Shown here one piece after another: positions 14,602 through 22,146 of a stretch of DNA of 33,224 bases. Made by a program: the position numbers and the translations under genes. Positions within the stretch are counted from its first letter, which is position 1, and the number at the start of each line of letters is the position of its first letter. Origin of the DNA: Verrucomicrobiota bacterium. GTDB lineage: Bacteria; Verrucomicrobiota; Verrucomicrobiia; Limisphaerales; UBA1096. Under the pieces are notes generated by a model that made no database searches, was not told the DNA's origin, and saw nothing but the letters and a program-made list of their open reading frames with translations. Location of the stretch: positions 1-33,224 of the forward strand of contig JACNJE010000053.1 of assembly GCA_014382705.1 (NCBI GenBank). Direction: 5' to 3'.

Positions 14602-15675
14602 CTATTCCAGCGCTTGGCCGGTGGTGGCGTCAAACCAGACGGCGGCGGCGAGATCGAACCGCATCCCAACCTTGGCCAAGCCGCCCGCGCCCACGCCGGG
14701 CAATCGCACCACCAGTTCGTGGCCGCCGCATCGCACACACAACAGCGACTCGTGGCCAAGCGTCTCGCACCCTTCCACCGTTCCCGTCGCGTCTCCCGCG
14801 CCGTCGCCGAGTGAGATCTGTTCCGGGCGAATGCCCAGTTCCACCTCGCGGCCGGCATACCTGACCAAGCCGTTGGCCAAGCGGAGTGAAAAGCCGTCGC
14901 CGCTCCCGACGAAAGCCAGGCCGCCGTCGCGCTCGGCAATCCGGCCGCGGACGAAGTTCATCCCCGGCGTGCCGATGAAGTCGCCGACAAACCGGTGCGC
15001 CGGCCGCCGGTACAGATCCATCGGCGAGCCGGTTTGCATCACTTGGCCGCCGTCGAGCACGCAGAGCCGTTGGCCAAGCGTCATCGCCTCAGTCTGGTCG
15101 TGCGTCACAAAAATCATCGTCGTGCCCAGCCGCCGGTGCAGCTGCGCGATCTCGGCCCGCATCTCGGCCCGCATCCGCGCGTCGAGATTCGAGAGCGGCT
15201 CGTCGAGCAGGAACACCTTCGGCTGGCAGACCATCGCCCGGCCCAGCGCGACACGCTGCCGCTGGCCGCCGGACAGCTCCGCCGGCTTGCGTCGCAACTG
15301 GTCGGCGAGCCCGAGCATTTCCGCCGCCTCGGTAACGCGCGCCCGTATCTCCGGCTTGGCCGCTTTGCGGAACTTCAGGCTGAACCCCATGTTCTGCTCG
15401 ACGTTGAGGTGCGGGAACAGGGCGTAATTCTGGAACACCATCGCCACGTCGCGGTCCTGCGGCTTCACGCGGCCCACGTCGCGGTCGTCAAGATAGATGC
15501 CGCCGCCCGACGGCTCCTCCAGCCCGGCAACGAGTCGCAGCAGAGTCGACTTGCCGCAGCCGGACGGGCCGACGAGCACCATCAACTCGCCGTCGGGAAT
15601 CTCGAGGCTCACCCGGTCCACCGCGCGAACGGGGCCGAAGTGTTTACAGAGGTTGTCGAGTCGAACGCTGGCCAT
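14602..15675 (-). CDS. Sugar ABC importer ATPase (MalK/UgpC type)
   Basis: Cytoplasmic ATPase of a CUT1 importer, 357 residues. It has Walker A GPSGCGKST, Q-loop MVFQNYALFPHL, signature LSGGQRQRVALGRAM, Walker B VFLLDEPLSNLD and H-loop FVTHDQTEAMTLG. A C-terminal regulatory TOBE-like region follows from about residue 235 (GTPGMNFVRGRI, LGIRPEQISLG). It most likely powers the permeases at 9598-11315, although the CotH gene on the opposite strand separates them; one MalK-type ATPase may also serve several importers. It starts 3 bp after the cytochrome c stop, so it is co-transcribed with that gene. A core palindrome at 14671-14680 encodes GLAKV. Confidence 0.93.
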   Translation of the reverse strand: MASVRLDNLCKHFGPVRAVDRVSLEIPDGELMVLVGPSGCGKSTLLRLVAGLEEPSGGGIYLDDRDVGRVKPQDRDVAMVFQNYALFPHLNVEQNMGFSLKFRKAAKPEIRARVTEAAEMLGLADQLRRKPAELSGGQRQRVALGRAMVCQPKVFLLDEPLSNLDARMRAEMRAEIAQLHRRLGTTMIFVTHDQTEAMTLGQRLCVLDGGQVMQTGSPMDLYRRPAHRFVGDFIGTPGMNFVRGRIAERDGGLAFVGSGDGFSLRLANGLVRYAGREVELGIRPEQISLGDGAGDATGTVEGCETLGHESLLCVRCGGHELVVRLPGVGAGGLAKVGMRFDLAAAVWFDATTGQALE

Positions 15676-15678
15676 CGG

Positions 15679-16383
15679 TCACAGTTTCGGCGGGCCGACC
15701 TTTTGCAACGGCGGCGTCACCGTCAAGTCCTTCGCGATGTAAGCCACGACATTCCGGAGGTCATCCGGCGACAAGGCCGCAGCGGACGCCTGCATCATCA
15801 CGCCGCCCGCGTCGCTTGGATGGACGGTGCGCTGGCCGTTGGCGTACTTGCGGAGTTGATCGAGCAAAAACCAATCCTCCTGCACGTTCACCGGCGGCGA
15901 CGCGATCTCCGGTTTGCCCTCGCCCTTCACACCATGGCACGACGCGCACCGGGTCGCGTACTGTGCACGGCCGACGGGGAGGTCGCCGCGAATCACCCGG
16001 ATGAACGGCTTTGGTTTGCGCGCCGCGAAGTGCCGAGCCAAGCCGGCGAGCTGCGCCTCCGTCTCCACCTTCGCCATCGCCGCGCCCATCAGCGCCCCGG
16101 CGCGGTTGGCCGCGTTGTTGCCGCGCCGGCCCGACTTGAATTTTTTCAACTGGTCAGCGAGATACCACTCCGGCAACCCGTCGAGCACCGGCCCGCGCTG
16201 CATCTCGCGCGTGCTGTGGCACACCATGCAGGCCTCAATCGTCGCCGTGTCCGCTTGGCCAGAAGCGGAGGTGACAAGCGGCGGCGCCTCGCTTGGCCCC
16301 TGGACGCACCCTCCCACGGACACCAGCCAAAGCCCCATGGCCAAGCCAACACATTGCCGCAAAAATAATCGCCGCCGCTCCAT
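15679..16383 (-). CDS. Dihaem cytochrome c lipoprotein
   Basis: Periplasmic, lipid-anchored class I cytochrome c with two haem c sites, probably an electron shuttle to a terminal oxidase or other reductase. The 234-residue protein has a hydrophobic leader with a lipobox-like SVGGC (Cys26). It then carries CMVCH (52-56) in a first domain and CASCHGVKGEG in a second domain near residue 142, each with a distal Met candidate (ALMGAAM; GGVMMQAS). This twin layout is like cytochrome c4 or c-553-type proteins. ATG 16383 is chosen; GTG 16386 directly before it is an alternative, and TAGCTT lies 9 nt upstream of that GTG. It is followed 3 bp later by the ABC ATPase, an unexpected partner. Confidence 0.88.
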   Translation of the reverse strand: MERRRLFLRQCVGLAMGLWLVSVGGCVQGPSEAPPLVTSASGQADTATIEACMVCHSTREMQRGPVLDGLPEWYLADQLKKFKSGRRGNNAANRAGALMGAAMAKVETEAQLAGLARHFAARKPKPFIRVIRGDLPVGRAQYATRCASCHGVKGEGKPEIASPPVNVQEDWFLLDQLRKYANGQRTVHPSDAGGVMMQASAAALSPDDLRNVVAYIAKDLTVTPPLQKVGPPKL

Positions 16384-16458
16384 CACGCTTGCCCGAAGCT
16401 ACCCCGCTTGGCCAAGCGCCGCGAGCCGGCAAATCTCGCGTGACACCCCGCGGTTCCC

Positions 16459-16464
16459 TACGGT
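16459..16464 (+). promoter_or_regulatory. Candidate -10 box of the EamA gene
   Basis: TACGGT lies exactly 7 nt before GTG 16472, the same spacing as before 6640 and 17949, supporting that GTG as start and a leaderless message. The -35 is not clear. Confidence 0.4.
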
Positions 16465-16471
16465 GGCGGCG

Positions 16472-17365
16472 GTGGGTTACCGGACAGCACCAACTATCGC
16501 GCTGGTCTGCGGCGCGCTGGCGATTGGCTTCGCGCCGGTGTTCGCGGCGTTTGCGCTGAAACCGGAGTACGGCGGGTTCGGCCCGGCGGCGATCGGGTTT
16601 TACCGGGTGTTTTTCGCGCTGCCGTTCCTGTGGCTGGTGCTGCTGGCCGCGCCGGGAAACGCAAAGAAAAGCGCGCGCACCCGCCGCCCGACCGGCCTGC
16701 TGGCTTTGGCCGGGTTTTTCTTCGCCATCGATTTGGTGACGTGGCATTGGTCGATCAAGTACACGACGGTGGCCAACGCCACGTTGCTGGCGAACTTCGC
16801 CCCGCTGTGGGTGATGCTGTGGGCTGGCCGCCTGTTCGGCGAGCGGAGCACGCCCCGCTTCCTCGTCGCGCTCGGCTTTGCGATTGCAGGGGCGGCGGTG
16901 CTGATGAGTGCCAGCTTTCGCCTCAACCCAACGCAGCTGTTCGGCGACGCCCTCTCGCTGCTCACGGCTATCTCGTACGGCTCGTACATGCTCACGGTGA
17001 AAAAACTGCGCGAGACCTGCCCGCCGCAGGAGATCATGGCCTGGTCGGGGCTGTTCGCCGTGCCGCTGATGCTCGCCGCCGCGCTGGCCAGCGGCGAGAC
17101 GATGGCGACCCCGCAGCTCAACGGCTGGCTGGTGCTGCTCGGGCTCGCGCTGGTCAGCCACTTCGCCGGGCAGGGCCTGATCGCCTACGCCTTTGGCCAT
17201 TTGCCGGCGGCGCTCACGTCGCTGAACCTGCTGCTGCAGCCGGTGTTCGCGGCGGCGCTGGGCTGGGTGCTGCTTGGCCAGACGCTGGGCGGGCAGCAAC
17301 TGCTCGGGGCGGCGATCGTGCTCGGGGCGCTGTTCGCCGCGAATCGCCCGGCCAAGGCCAAATAA
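16472..17365 (+). CDS. EamA/DMT-family transporter
   Basis: Inner-membrane transporter of the drug/metabolite superfamily with about ten helices in two EamA repeats, 297 residues. Repeat 1 includes the GFYRVFFALPFLWLVLLAA and YTTVANATLLANFAPLWV segments. Repeat 2 includes GDALSLLTAISYGSYML, HFAGQGLIAYAFGHLPAAL and LLQPVFAAALGWVLLGQTL, which are characteristic of the family. The substrate is unknown; members export amino acids or other metabolites. GTG 16472 gives the usual family length and follows a -10-like box by 7 nt; the reading frame is open far upstream, antisense to the cytochrome gene, but that extension has no family likeness. A MarR-type regulator follows 40 bp later and may control it. 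Confidence 0.87.
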   Translation: MGYRTAPTIALVCGALAIGFAPVFAAFALKPEYGGFGPAAIGFYRVFFALPFLWLVLLAAPGNAKKSARTRRPTGLLALAGFFFAIDLVTWHWSIKYTTVANATLLANFAPLWVMLWAGRLFGERSTPRFLVALGFAIAGAAVLMSASFRLNPTQLFGDALSLLTAISYGSYMLTVKKLRETCPPQEIMAWSGLFAVPLMLAAALASGETMATPQLNGWLVLLGLALVSHFAGQGLIAYAFGHLPAALTSLNLLLQPVFAAALGWVLLGQTLGGQQLLGAAIVLGALFAANRPAKAK

Positions 17366-17405
17366 TTTTGTGCCGCTTGGCCAAGCGTGGCAGCCTCCCG
17401 GCCGG

Positions 17406-17894
17406 ATGGATGAGTTTGCCCAAGCCGATGCCGACATACCGCTCGACGCGCCGGGCCGCCGCCGCTTGCCGGTGCTGCTGCGCCGCGCGTGGTACGGATT
17501 GAACCAGGCGTTCCGCCGGCGCATCGCCGGGATGGGGCTGACGCCGGACCAGTTCACCGTCATTCGCACGCTGCTCGAGGCCGGGCCGGACGGCCTGACG
17601 CAAAAGGCGCTGGCCAACGCGATGAGCAGCGACCCCAACACCATCGCCTCGCTGCTCGAGCGCATGGAAGCCAACGGCCTCGTCCAGCGACGGCCACACG
17701 AAAAGGACCGGCGCGCCAACCGCGTGGAGTTGCTGCCGGTGGCCCGGGAGAAATACGAGGCCATCCGCAACGAGGCGATCGGCCTGCAGTCCCACGTGCT
17801 GGAGCAGTTGCCCGAAGCTGAGCGGGAAACATTCCTCGAGCAACTCGAAACCGTCGCCAAGGCCTGCCGCGACCTCTCCAACCCCCAGCGGTAA
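17406..17894 (+). CDS. MarR-family transcriptional regulator
   Basis: Dimeric winged-helix repressor of 162 residues. The recognition region is GLTQKALANAMSSDPNTIASLLERMEANGLV and the wing is RRPHEKDRRANRVELL, both typical of MarR. Flanking helices form the dimer interface. ATG 17406 is preferred because the first helix follows normally; a longer frame would start inside the EamA gene. The 40-bp gap before it holds a full palindrome (17374-17387). Likely targets are the adjacent EamA transporter or itself. The ligand is not predictable. Confidence 0.88.
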   Translation: MDEFAQADADIPLDAPGRRRLPVLLRRAWYGLNQAFRRRIAGMGLTPDQFTVIRTLLEAGPDGLTQKALANAMSSDPNTIASLLERMEANGLVQRRPHEKDRRANRVELLPVAREKYEAIRNEAIGLQSHVLEQLPEAERETFLEQLETVAKACRDLSNPQR

Positions 17895-17912
17895 GTGGGA
17901 TCGCATTTGGGC

Positions 17913-17941
17913 TTGGCCGCGGGACAGGCGTTGCCTACTTT
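17913..17941 (+). promoter_or_regulatory. Putative promoter before GTG 17949
   Basis: TTGGCC (17913-17918), here only the left half of the palindrome, a 17-bp spacer and TACTTT (17936-17941) precede GTG 17949 with 7 nt between. TACTTTCCCGGCCGTG closely parallels TACTTTCCCGCACATG before 6640. Confidence 0.5.
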
Positions 17942-17948
17942 CCCGGCC

Positions 17949-20282
17949 GTGATTCAACTTTTTCGAACCTCATCGAGCTTGACCATCGTGGCCGCTTTCT
18001 CCATCTCCGCGCTTGGCCAAGCGGACGACGTCGAGCTGACCGGCAGGCCGTACATCGACATGGATTACGGGCCGTACCTCAGCGCCTCCATCGAGGTGGC
18101 CCCGGGCAACATCGCCTACAAGGGCATCGCGATCCGGCTCGACGCAGGGCCGGGCGGCGTGTCGAAGGGCAGCGAGTTCGTGCTGTTCGACACCGACACC
18201 CTGCGGATGGCGGCGGCGTGGAGCGGGGACAAGTTCATCGACTGGCGCAGCATCGTGTACGACGGCAGCCACGGCACGCACCCGAAGCTCGTCGGCGAGC
18301 GACTCTTCACCAACCCGGTCGCTCCCGGCTGGGCCAGGCCGGGCACGGATCAGTTTGAGGATCCACGCCTGCGCGGCCTCGACAACAAACCATACGGCCC
18401 GCTCCCCCGCGACTGGGGCCAATGGCGCGGACTGTTCCTGCACAACAACCGGGTGATCCTTTATTACAAGATCGGGGGCGCGCGCGTGTTCGAGTCGCCC
18501 TCCATTGAGAAAATGTTGAGCGGCCAAAAGGTGGTCATTCGCAACATCAACCTTGCTCGCCGCGACGCGGATCTCGTTTTGCAGGTCGCTCATGTGAAGG
18601 GCTCCGAGCCGAAACTCCGCGCGGTGGATCATCGACCCGTCGCTGTTTATGACAACCGGCTGGTCGTGGGGATCGTCGGGGGAGGCGAAGGGGCGAAATT
18701 TGAATCCACCGCCGACGGAGATTTGCGGCTGCGAATTCCTGCCGGTGAACGCACTGCCGTCAAACTTTTCTCCTCCCGTATCGAGGAGGGGTTTATGGGG
18801 ATATTCGGGGCGTTCATGGCCCAGAACAGCAACCCGGAAATCTTGACTGACTTGGTGCGATCCGGCAGTGCGCGCCGCTGGCCCGACAGCATCAAGACCA
18901 AGCCGCGCCGCATGGGCAAACCGGGAGCGTTCGTCACCGAGGCCATCACCGCGCCGGACAAAAACCGGTACCGCTCGTGGATGCGTCTGGGTGGCTTCGA
19001 TTTTTTTGAGGGCGGCGACCGCGCGGCGGTTTGTACCTGGATGGGCGACGTCTGGCTCGTCGACGGCATCAACAGCGACCCGCAGGAGTTCACGTGGACG
19101 CGCATCGCGACCGGCATGTTTCAGCCGCTTGGCCTGAAGATCGTCGACGGCAAAATCTTCGTGACGTGCCGCGACCAAATCACGCAGTTGGTCGATACGA
19201 ACGATGACGGTGAGATAGATTTTTACATGGCGTTCAATCACGACGCGCAGGTGACCGAGCATTTTCACGAGTTTGCAATGGATTTGCAGACCGACGCCCA
19301 CGGAAATTTCTACTACACCAAGGCCGCACGCCATGCGAAGACGGCGTTGGTGCCGCAACACGGCACGCTGCTCAAGGTGACTCCTGACGGCGTTAAAACG
19401 GAAATCATTGCCACTGGTTTCCGTGCGCCAAACGGTGTGTGCGTGAATCCGGACGGCACGTTTTACATGAGCGACCAGGAGGGCCACTGGACGCCAAAGA
19501 ACGAAATCAACCTCATCGAGAAGGGCAAATTTTATGGCAACCTCATGGGCTACCACAAGGGGCTGACGGAGGCCGACATCACCTCGCCCATCGTCTGGAT
19601 GCACAACGACTTTGACCGCTCCCCCGCCGAGCAGCTTTGGGTGAACAGCGACAAGTGGGGCGGACTCGGCGGCCAACTGATCAACCTCTCCTACGGCACC
19701 GGCTACGTCTACGTGATCATGGAGGAAAAAGTGAACGGCCGCGCTCAGGGCGGTGTGGTGCGCATTCCCGACTTTGATTTCCCGACCGGCGTCATGCGCG
19801 GCCGCTTCCACCCCGGCGACGGCCAACTCTACGCCTGTGGCCTGTTCGGCTGGGCCGGCAACAAGACCCGCCCCGGCGGATTCTACCGGCTCAAGCACAC
19901 CGGCAAACCGGTTCACGTGCCGATTGCCATTAACGCACTCAAGGAGGGTATTTCGCTAACCTTCAGCCACGCGCTCGACGCGGAGACCGCCAACGATCCG
20001 GAGAGCTACCTCGTCAAGCGCTGGAGTTACAGGCGCACCCGCAATTATGGCTCACGCGACTACAAGGCCGACGGCAGCCAAGGCCGCGACAATGTTGAAG
20101 TGACCGGCGTGAAAATCTCGAAGGACAAAAAATCCGTTCTCCTGCAAATCGCCGACATGAAGCCGACCATGCAGATGCAGATCGAGTACAAGATCGACAC
20201 CGCAGACGGGGAATACCTCTCCCATCGAATCCAAAACACCATCCACGCCATCGGCAACAACGGCCCCTTCGCCCGGGAGTAA
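17949..20282 (+). CDS. Exported DUF6797-like beta-propeller protein
   Basis: Large secreted protein (777 residues) of a kind common in Verrucomicrobiota and Planctomycetota; the function is not established. The N-terminus is a signal peptide ending ISALGQA before DDVEL, with a full palindrome (18010-18023) encoding ALGQA. The first half (about 20-320) looks like a DUF6797-type domain (MDYGPYLSASIEV, WRSIVYDGSHGTHP). The second half carries repeated propeller-like segments resembling PQQ/NHL sugar-dehydrogenase-like proteins: GDVWLVDGI, GLKIVDGKIFVTCRDQI, DLQTDAHGNFYYTK, GTGYVYVIMEE. Unlike many relatives it has no C-terminal CxxCH haem site. A short DTNDDGEIDFY stretch is EF-hand-like. GTG 17949 is chosen because the signal peptide begins there and a -10 box precedes it by 7 nt. 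Confidence 0.72.
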   Translation: MIQLFRTSSSLTIVAAFSISALGQADDVELTGRPYIDMDYGPYLSASIEVAPGNIAYKGIAIRLDAGPGGVSKGSEFVLFDTDTLRMAAAWSGDKFIDWRSIVYDGSHGTHPKLVGERLFTNPVAPGWARPGTDQFEDPRLRGLDNKPYGPLPRDWGQWRGLFLHNNRVILYYKIGGARVFESPSIEKMLSGQKVVIRNINLARRDADLVLQVAHVKGSEPKLRAVDHRPVAVYDNRLVVGIVGGGEGAKFESTADGDLRLRIPAGERTAVKLFSSRIEEGFMGIFGAFMAQNSNPEILTDLVRSGSARRWPDSIKTKPRRMGKPGAFVTEAITAPDKNRYRSWMRLGGFDFFEGGDRAAVCTWMGDVWLVDGINSDPQEFTWTRIATGMFQPLGLKIVDGKIFVTCRDQITQLVDTNDDGEIDFYMAFNHDAQVTEHFHEFAMDLQTDAHGNFYYTKAARHAKTALVPQHGTLLKVTPDGVKTEIIATGFRAPNGVCVNPDGTFYMSDQEGHWTPKNEINLIEKGKFYGNLMGYHKGLTEADITSPIVWMHNDFDRSPAEQLWVNSDKWGGLGGQLINLSYGTGYVYVIMEEKVNGRAQGGVVRIPDFDFPTGVMRGRFHPGDGQLYACGLFGWAGNKTRPGGFYRLKHTGKPVHVPIAINALKEGISLTFSHALDAETANDPESYLVKRWSYRRTRNYGSRDYKADGSQGRDNVEVTGVKISKDKKSVLLQIADMKPTMQMQIEYKIDTADGEYLSHRIQNTIHAIGNNGPFARE

Positions 20283-20433
20283 ACCAAGCGCTTGGCCAAG
20301 CATGAAGGTGGGGCTGGCTCTCCTAGCCGGCATTGTGAGTTTTCTGCGAACGCTTGGCCGGACAGCTGGGAACAGCCGTCCCTTGTATATTCGTTATGCC
20401 CGGTGCCGGCCGTAAAAAAAATAAAAAAACCGC

Positions 20434-20465
20434 TTGACCCTGTAGTTATGTACAGGGTGTATCGT
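20434..20465 (+). promoter_or_regulatory. MerR-type operator/promoter
   Basis: TTGACC (-35, 20434-20439) and TATCGT (-10, 20460-20465) are 20 bp apart, the overlong spacing typical of promoters that MerR-family activators untwist. Between them is a perfect dyad ACCCTGTA-N6-TACAGGGT (20437-20444, 20451-20458), the expected operator position. An A-rich tract (20414-20429) just upstream may act as an UP element. The promoter reads into merR itself, so merR and the downstream genes would be induced together. Confidence 0.88.
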
Positions 20466-20474
20466 GCCGTGAAA

Positions 20475-20888
20475 GTGAATGTGACAGAGCAAACGATTGG
20501 ACAAGTCGCCCGGGCCGCGGGGGTGGGCGTGGAGACAGTTCGTTTCTACGAGCGCCAACAGTTGCTGCCCGCGCCCAAGCGCAACGGCGTGGGGTATCGG
20601 CAGTATCCGCCCGGCACAGTCTCGCGGCTGCGCTTCGTCAAGCGGGCGCAGGCATTGGGGTTTTCACTGAGTGAAATTGGCGAGTTGCTGTCCCTCCGCG
20701 CCTCACCGCGCTCCACCTGTGGCCAAATGCGAGGGCGGGCGGAAATGAAACGCAGCGAAATCGACAAAAAACTCCGCGACTTGAGGCGGCTGCGCCGGGC
20801 GCTGGACAAGGTCATCCAGGAATGCTCCGGCGACGGGCCGGCCACCCGATGCCCCATCCTCGCGGCGCTGGAGGGGGAGGTGCGATGA
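20475..20888 (+). CDS. merR: Mercury-responsive regulator MerR
   Basis: Hg(II)-sensing dimeric activator/repressor. The N-terminal winged helix reads TIGQVARAAGVGVETVRFYERQQLL, and RFVKRAQALGFSLSEIGELL leads into the dimerisation helix. Numbered from GTG 20475, the cysteines fall at 82, 117 and 126, the same numbers as the three Hg ligands of Tn501 MerR, within STCGQ and QECSGDGPATRCPILAALEG. This is strong evidence for mercury rather than zinc, copper or cadmium. GTG 20475 lies 9 nt after the -10 box; GTG 20469 and ATG 20448 are alternatives, but ATG 20448 lies inside the operator. The stop overlaps the next start as ATGA. Confidence 0.92.
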   Translation: MNVTEQTIGQVARAAGVGVETVRFYERQQLLPAPKRNGVGYRQYPPGTVSRLRFVKRAQALGFSLSEIGELLSLRASPRSTCGQMRGRAEMKRSEIDKKLRDLRRLRRALDKVIQECSGDGPATRCPILAALEGEVR

Positions 20889-21631
20889 ATGTGGAACTGG
20901 TATACGACTTGGACTGTCCCAACGTGGCCTTGGCAAGGACACGCCTGCTGGAAGGCTTTGCCCAAGCGGGATTGTCACCGCGGTGGCTGGAATGGGATCG
21001 AAAGTCACCCGATTGCCCGCCGCACGCCCGCCGTCATGGGTCACCGGCCATACTTGTGAATGGTTGCGACGTGGACGGTTCGGAGGGGCCGGGGGAAGCG
21101 GATTGCTGCCGGCTATATGCCGATGGCGCACCCAGTCGGGAGCAGATTTCGCACGCACTCAAGGCGGCCCATAGCAACGGGAACAGCGGAGATTGGCGTC
21201 AGTTGTTGCCCGCGCTTCCAGGCATCGGCATTGCCTTCATGCCCAAGCTGGCCTGCCCGCTCTGTTGGCCCGCCTACGCGGGGATCCTCTCCTCGCTCGG
21301 CCTTGGGTTCCTGGCGGACACGGCTTACCTGTTGCCGTTCACCGTCATATTCTTGGCGTTGGCCTTGGGCGCGCTGGCGTTTCGTGCCCGCCAACGCCGC
21401 GGCTACGCGCCATTCGCAGCCGGCGCGGTGGCGGCGGGGTTGCTGGTGCTGGGTAAATTTCTTTTTGAATCGGAGCCGGTTTTTTATCTTGGAATCAGCC
21501 TGTTGGTCGTGGCGGCCATTTGGAATGCATGGCCAAGTCGAGCCACCCCCGGGGAGCCCTCCTGCCCGGCCTGTCTTCCGGATGAAACTTTTGCTGGGAA
21601 CACCCCGGTGAATGAAAGGGAAAAAGCATAA
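20885..21631 (+). CDS. Thioredoxin-like / MerC-like membrane fusion, mercury uptake
   Basis: Probable mercury-binding inner-membrane protein of 248 residues. Residues 1-98 look like a thioredoxin-fold domain with Cys11 in DLDCPN, plus further Cys in SPDCPPH, NGCDV and ADCCRL. Then comes MPKLACPLCWPAYAGILSSLGLGF with C124-P-L-C127 at the start of the first of about four membrane helices, resembling MerC-type transporters. The tail has another Cys pair (SCPACLP). It would bind Hg(II) and pass it across the membrane. It overlaps merR by 4 bp (ATGA), so the two are translationally coupled. The family assignment of the membrane part is good; the transport direction is inferred from the operon. Confidence 0.72.
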   Translation: MNVELVYDLDCPNVALARTRLLEGFAQAGLSPRWLEWDRKSPDCPPHARRHGSPAILVNGCDVDGSEGPGEADCCRLYADGAPSREQISHALKAAHSNGNSGDWRQLLPALPGIGIAFMPKLACPLCWPAYAGILSSLGLGFLADTAYLLPFTVIFLALALGALAFRARQRRGYAPFAAGAVAAGLLVLGKFLFESEPVFYLGISLLVVAAIWNAWPSRATPGEPSCPACLPDETFAGNTPVNEREKA

Positions 21632-21646
21632 ACGAAAGGGAAACCC

Positions 21647-21913
21647 ATGAGTGAAAAACGAACCATCGAAGTCTTCAGCGCCGATTGCCCGGCCTGCAAG
21701 GAAACCATCGAGCTGGTCAACCAACTGGCTTGCCCCTCCTGCGAAGTGAGCGTGCTGGACATGCACGATGCCACCGTGGCCGGGCGGGCCAAGGAGCTGG
21801 GGGTGACATCCGTCCCCGCCGTGGCCATCAATGGCGAACTGGCCGGTTGTTGCACCGGCCGTGGCCCGGACGCTGACATGCTTCAGGCTGCAGGCCTCGG
21901 TCAACCAGCCTAA
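21647..21913 (+). CDS. Small thioredoxin-fold protein of the mercury operon
   Basis: 88-residue cytoplasmic thioredoxin/glutaredoxin-fold protein. It has C14-P-A-C17 at the usual active-site position, a second C29-P-S-C32, the cis-Pro loop TSVPAVAING and a CCTGRG near the C-terminus. Similar small proteins accompany mer genes and probably carry or exchange Hg(II), in the way MerP does, or maintain thiols; the exact role is unproven. It has an AAAGGGAAA ribosome-binding stretch before ATG 21647 and lies 15 bp after the MerC-like gene. No merA or merB follows, so the cassette as seen binds and moves mercury but cannot reduce it. Confidence 0.75.
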   Translation: MSEKRTIEVFSADCPACKETIELVNQLACPSCEVSVLDMHDATVAGRAKELGVTSVPAVAINGELAGCCTGRGPDADMLQAAGLGQPA

Positions 21914-22108
21914 GCCGGTACGCCGTTTCATCGAGAGAAGCGCGTTGGGCGTCGCCTGCTGTTGCGCTTGGCCAAGCGGCGGGGCTGGCTCTCGAGGCGT
22001 CCCCGCACCTCGTAATCGAAACAAAAACGGCTAACCAAGTTGATGACGAGATACGAGACCGATAGGCTTGGCCTCGACTGCCAACCCTATCCCCCGTTGG
22101 CCAAGCGC

Positions 22109-22138
22109 TTGACGGCGTGAAGCCGGAGCCGGTATGGT
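22109..22138 (+). promoter_or_regulatory. Putative clpP promoter, leaderless
   Basis: TTGACG (22109-22114), an 18-bp spacer and TATGGT (22133-22138) lie 8 nt before ATG 22147. A one-mismatch palindrome (GTTGGCCAAG, 22096-22105) abuts the -35. This is the best sigma70-like promoter in the window. No Shine-Dalgarno sequence can fit if transcription starts at the ATG. Confidence 0.6.
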
Positions 22139-22146
22139 TTCCGGCC

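Noticed and set aside
17374-17387. Palindromes just after stop codons (17374, 25307) as transcription terminators
   Set aside because: They can form a stem, but no T tract follows, the same sequence occurs inside genes, and a loopless 14-bp palindrome is a poor terminator hairpin.
16472-17894. Mercury-like or toxin-antitoxin function for the EamA-MarR pair
   Set aside because: Both are full-length, ordinary members of transporter and regulator families; adjacency supports only simple regulation.
20303-20437. Short reading frame starting MKVGLALLAGIVSF just after the palindrome at 20292
   Set aside because: The first residues look like a signal peptide, but the 44-residue frame ends in a low-complexity Lys/Asn stretch encoded by the A-rich tract and stops inside the merR -35 box. 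It has no ribosome-binding site or family likeness.
20434-21913. Zinc, copper or cadmium rather than mercury as signal of the MerR protein
   Set aside because: The 82/117/126 cysteine pattern and the CPILAALEG ending are those of mercury MerR; the neighbours are thiol-rich Hg-type proteins and there is no P-type ATPase.
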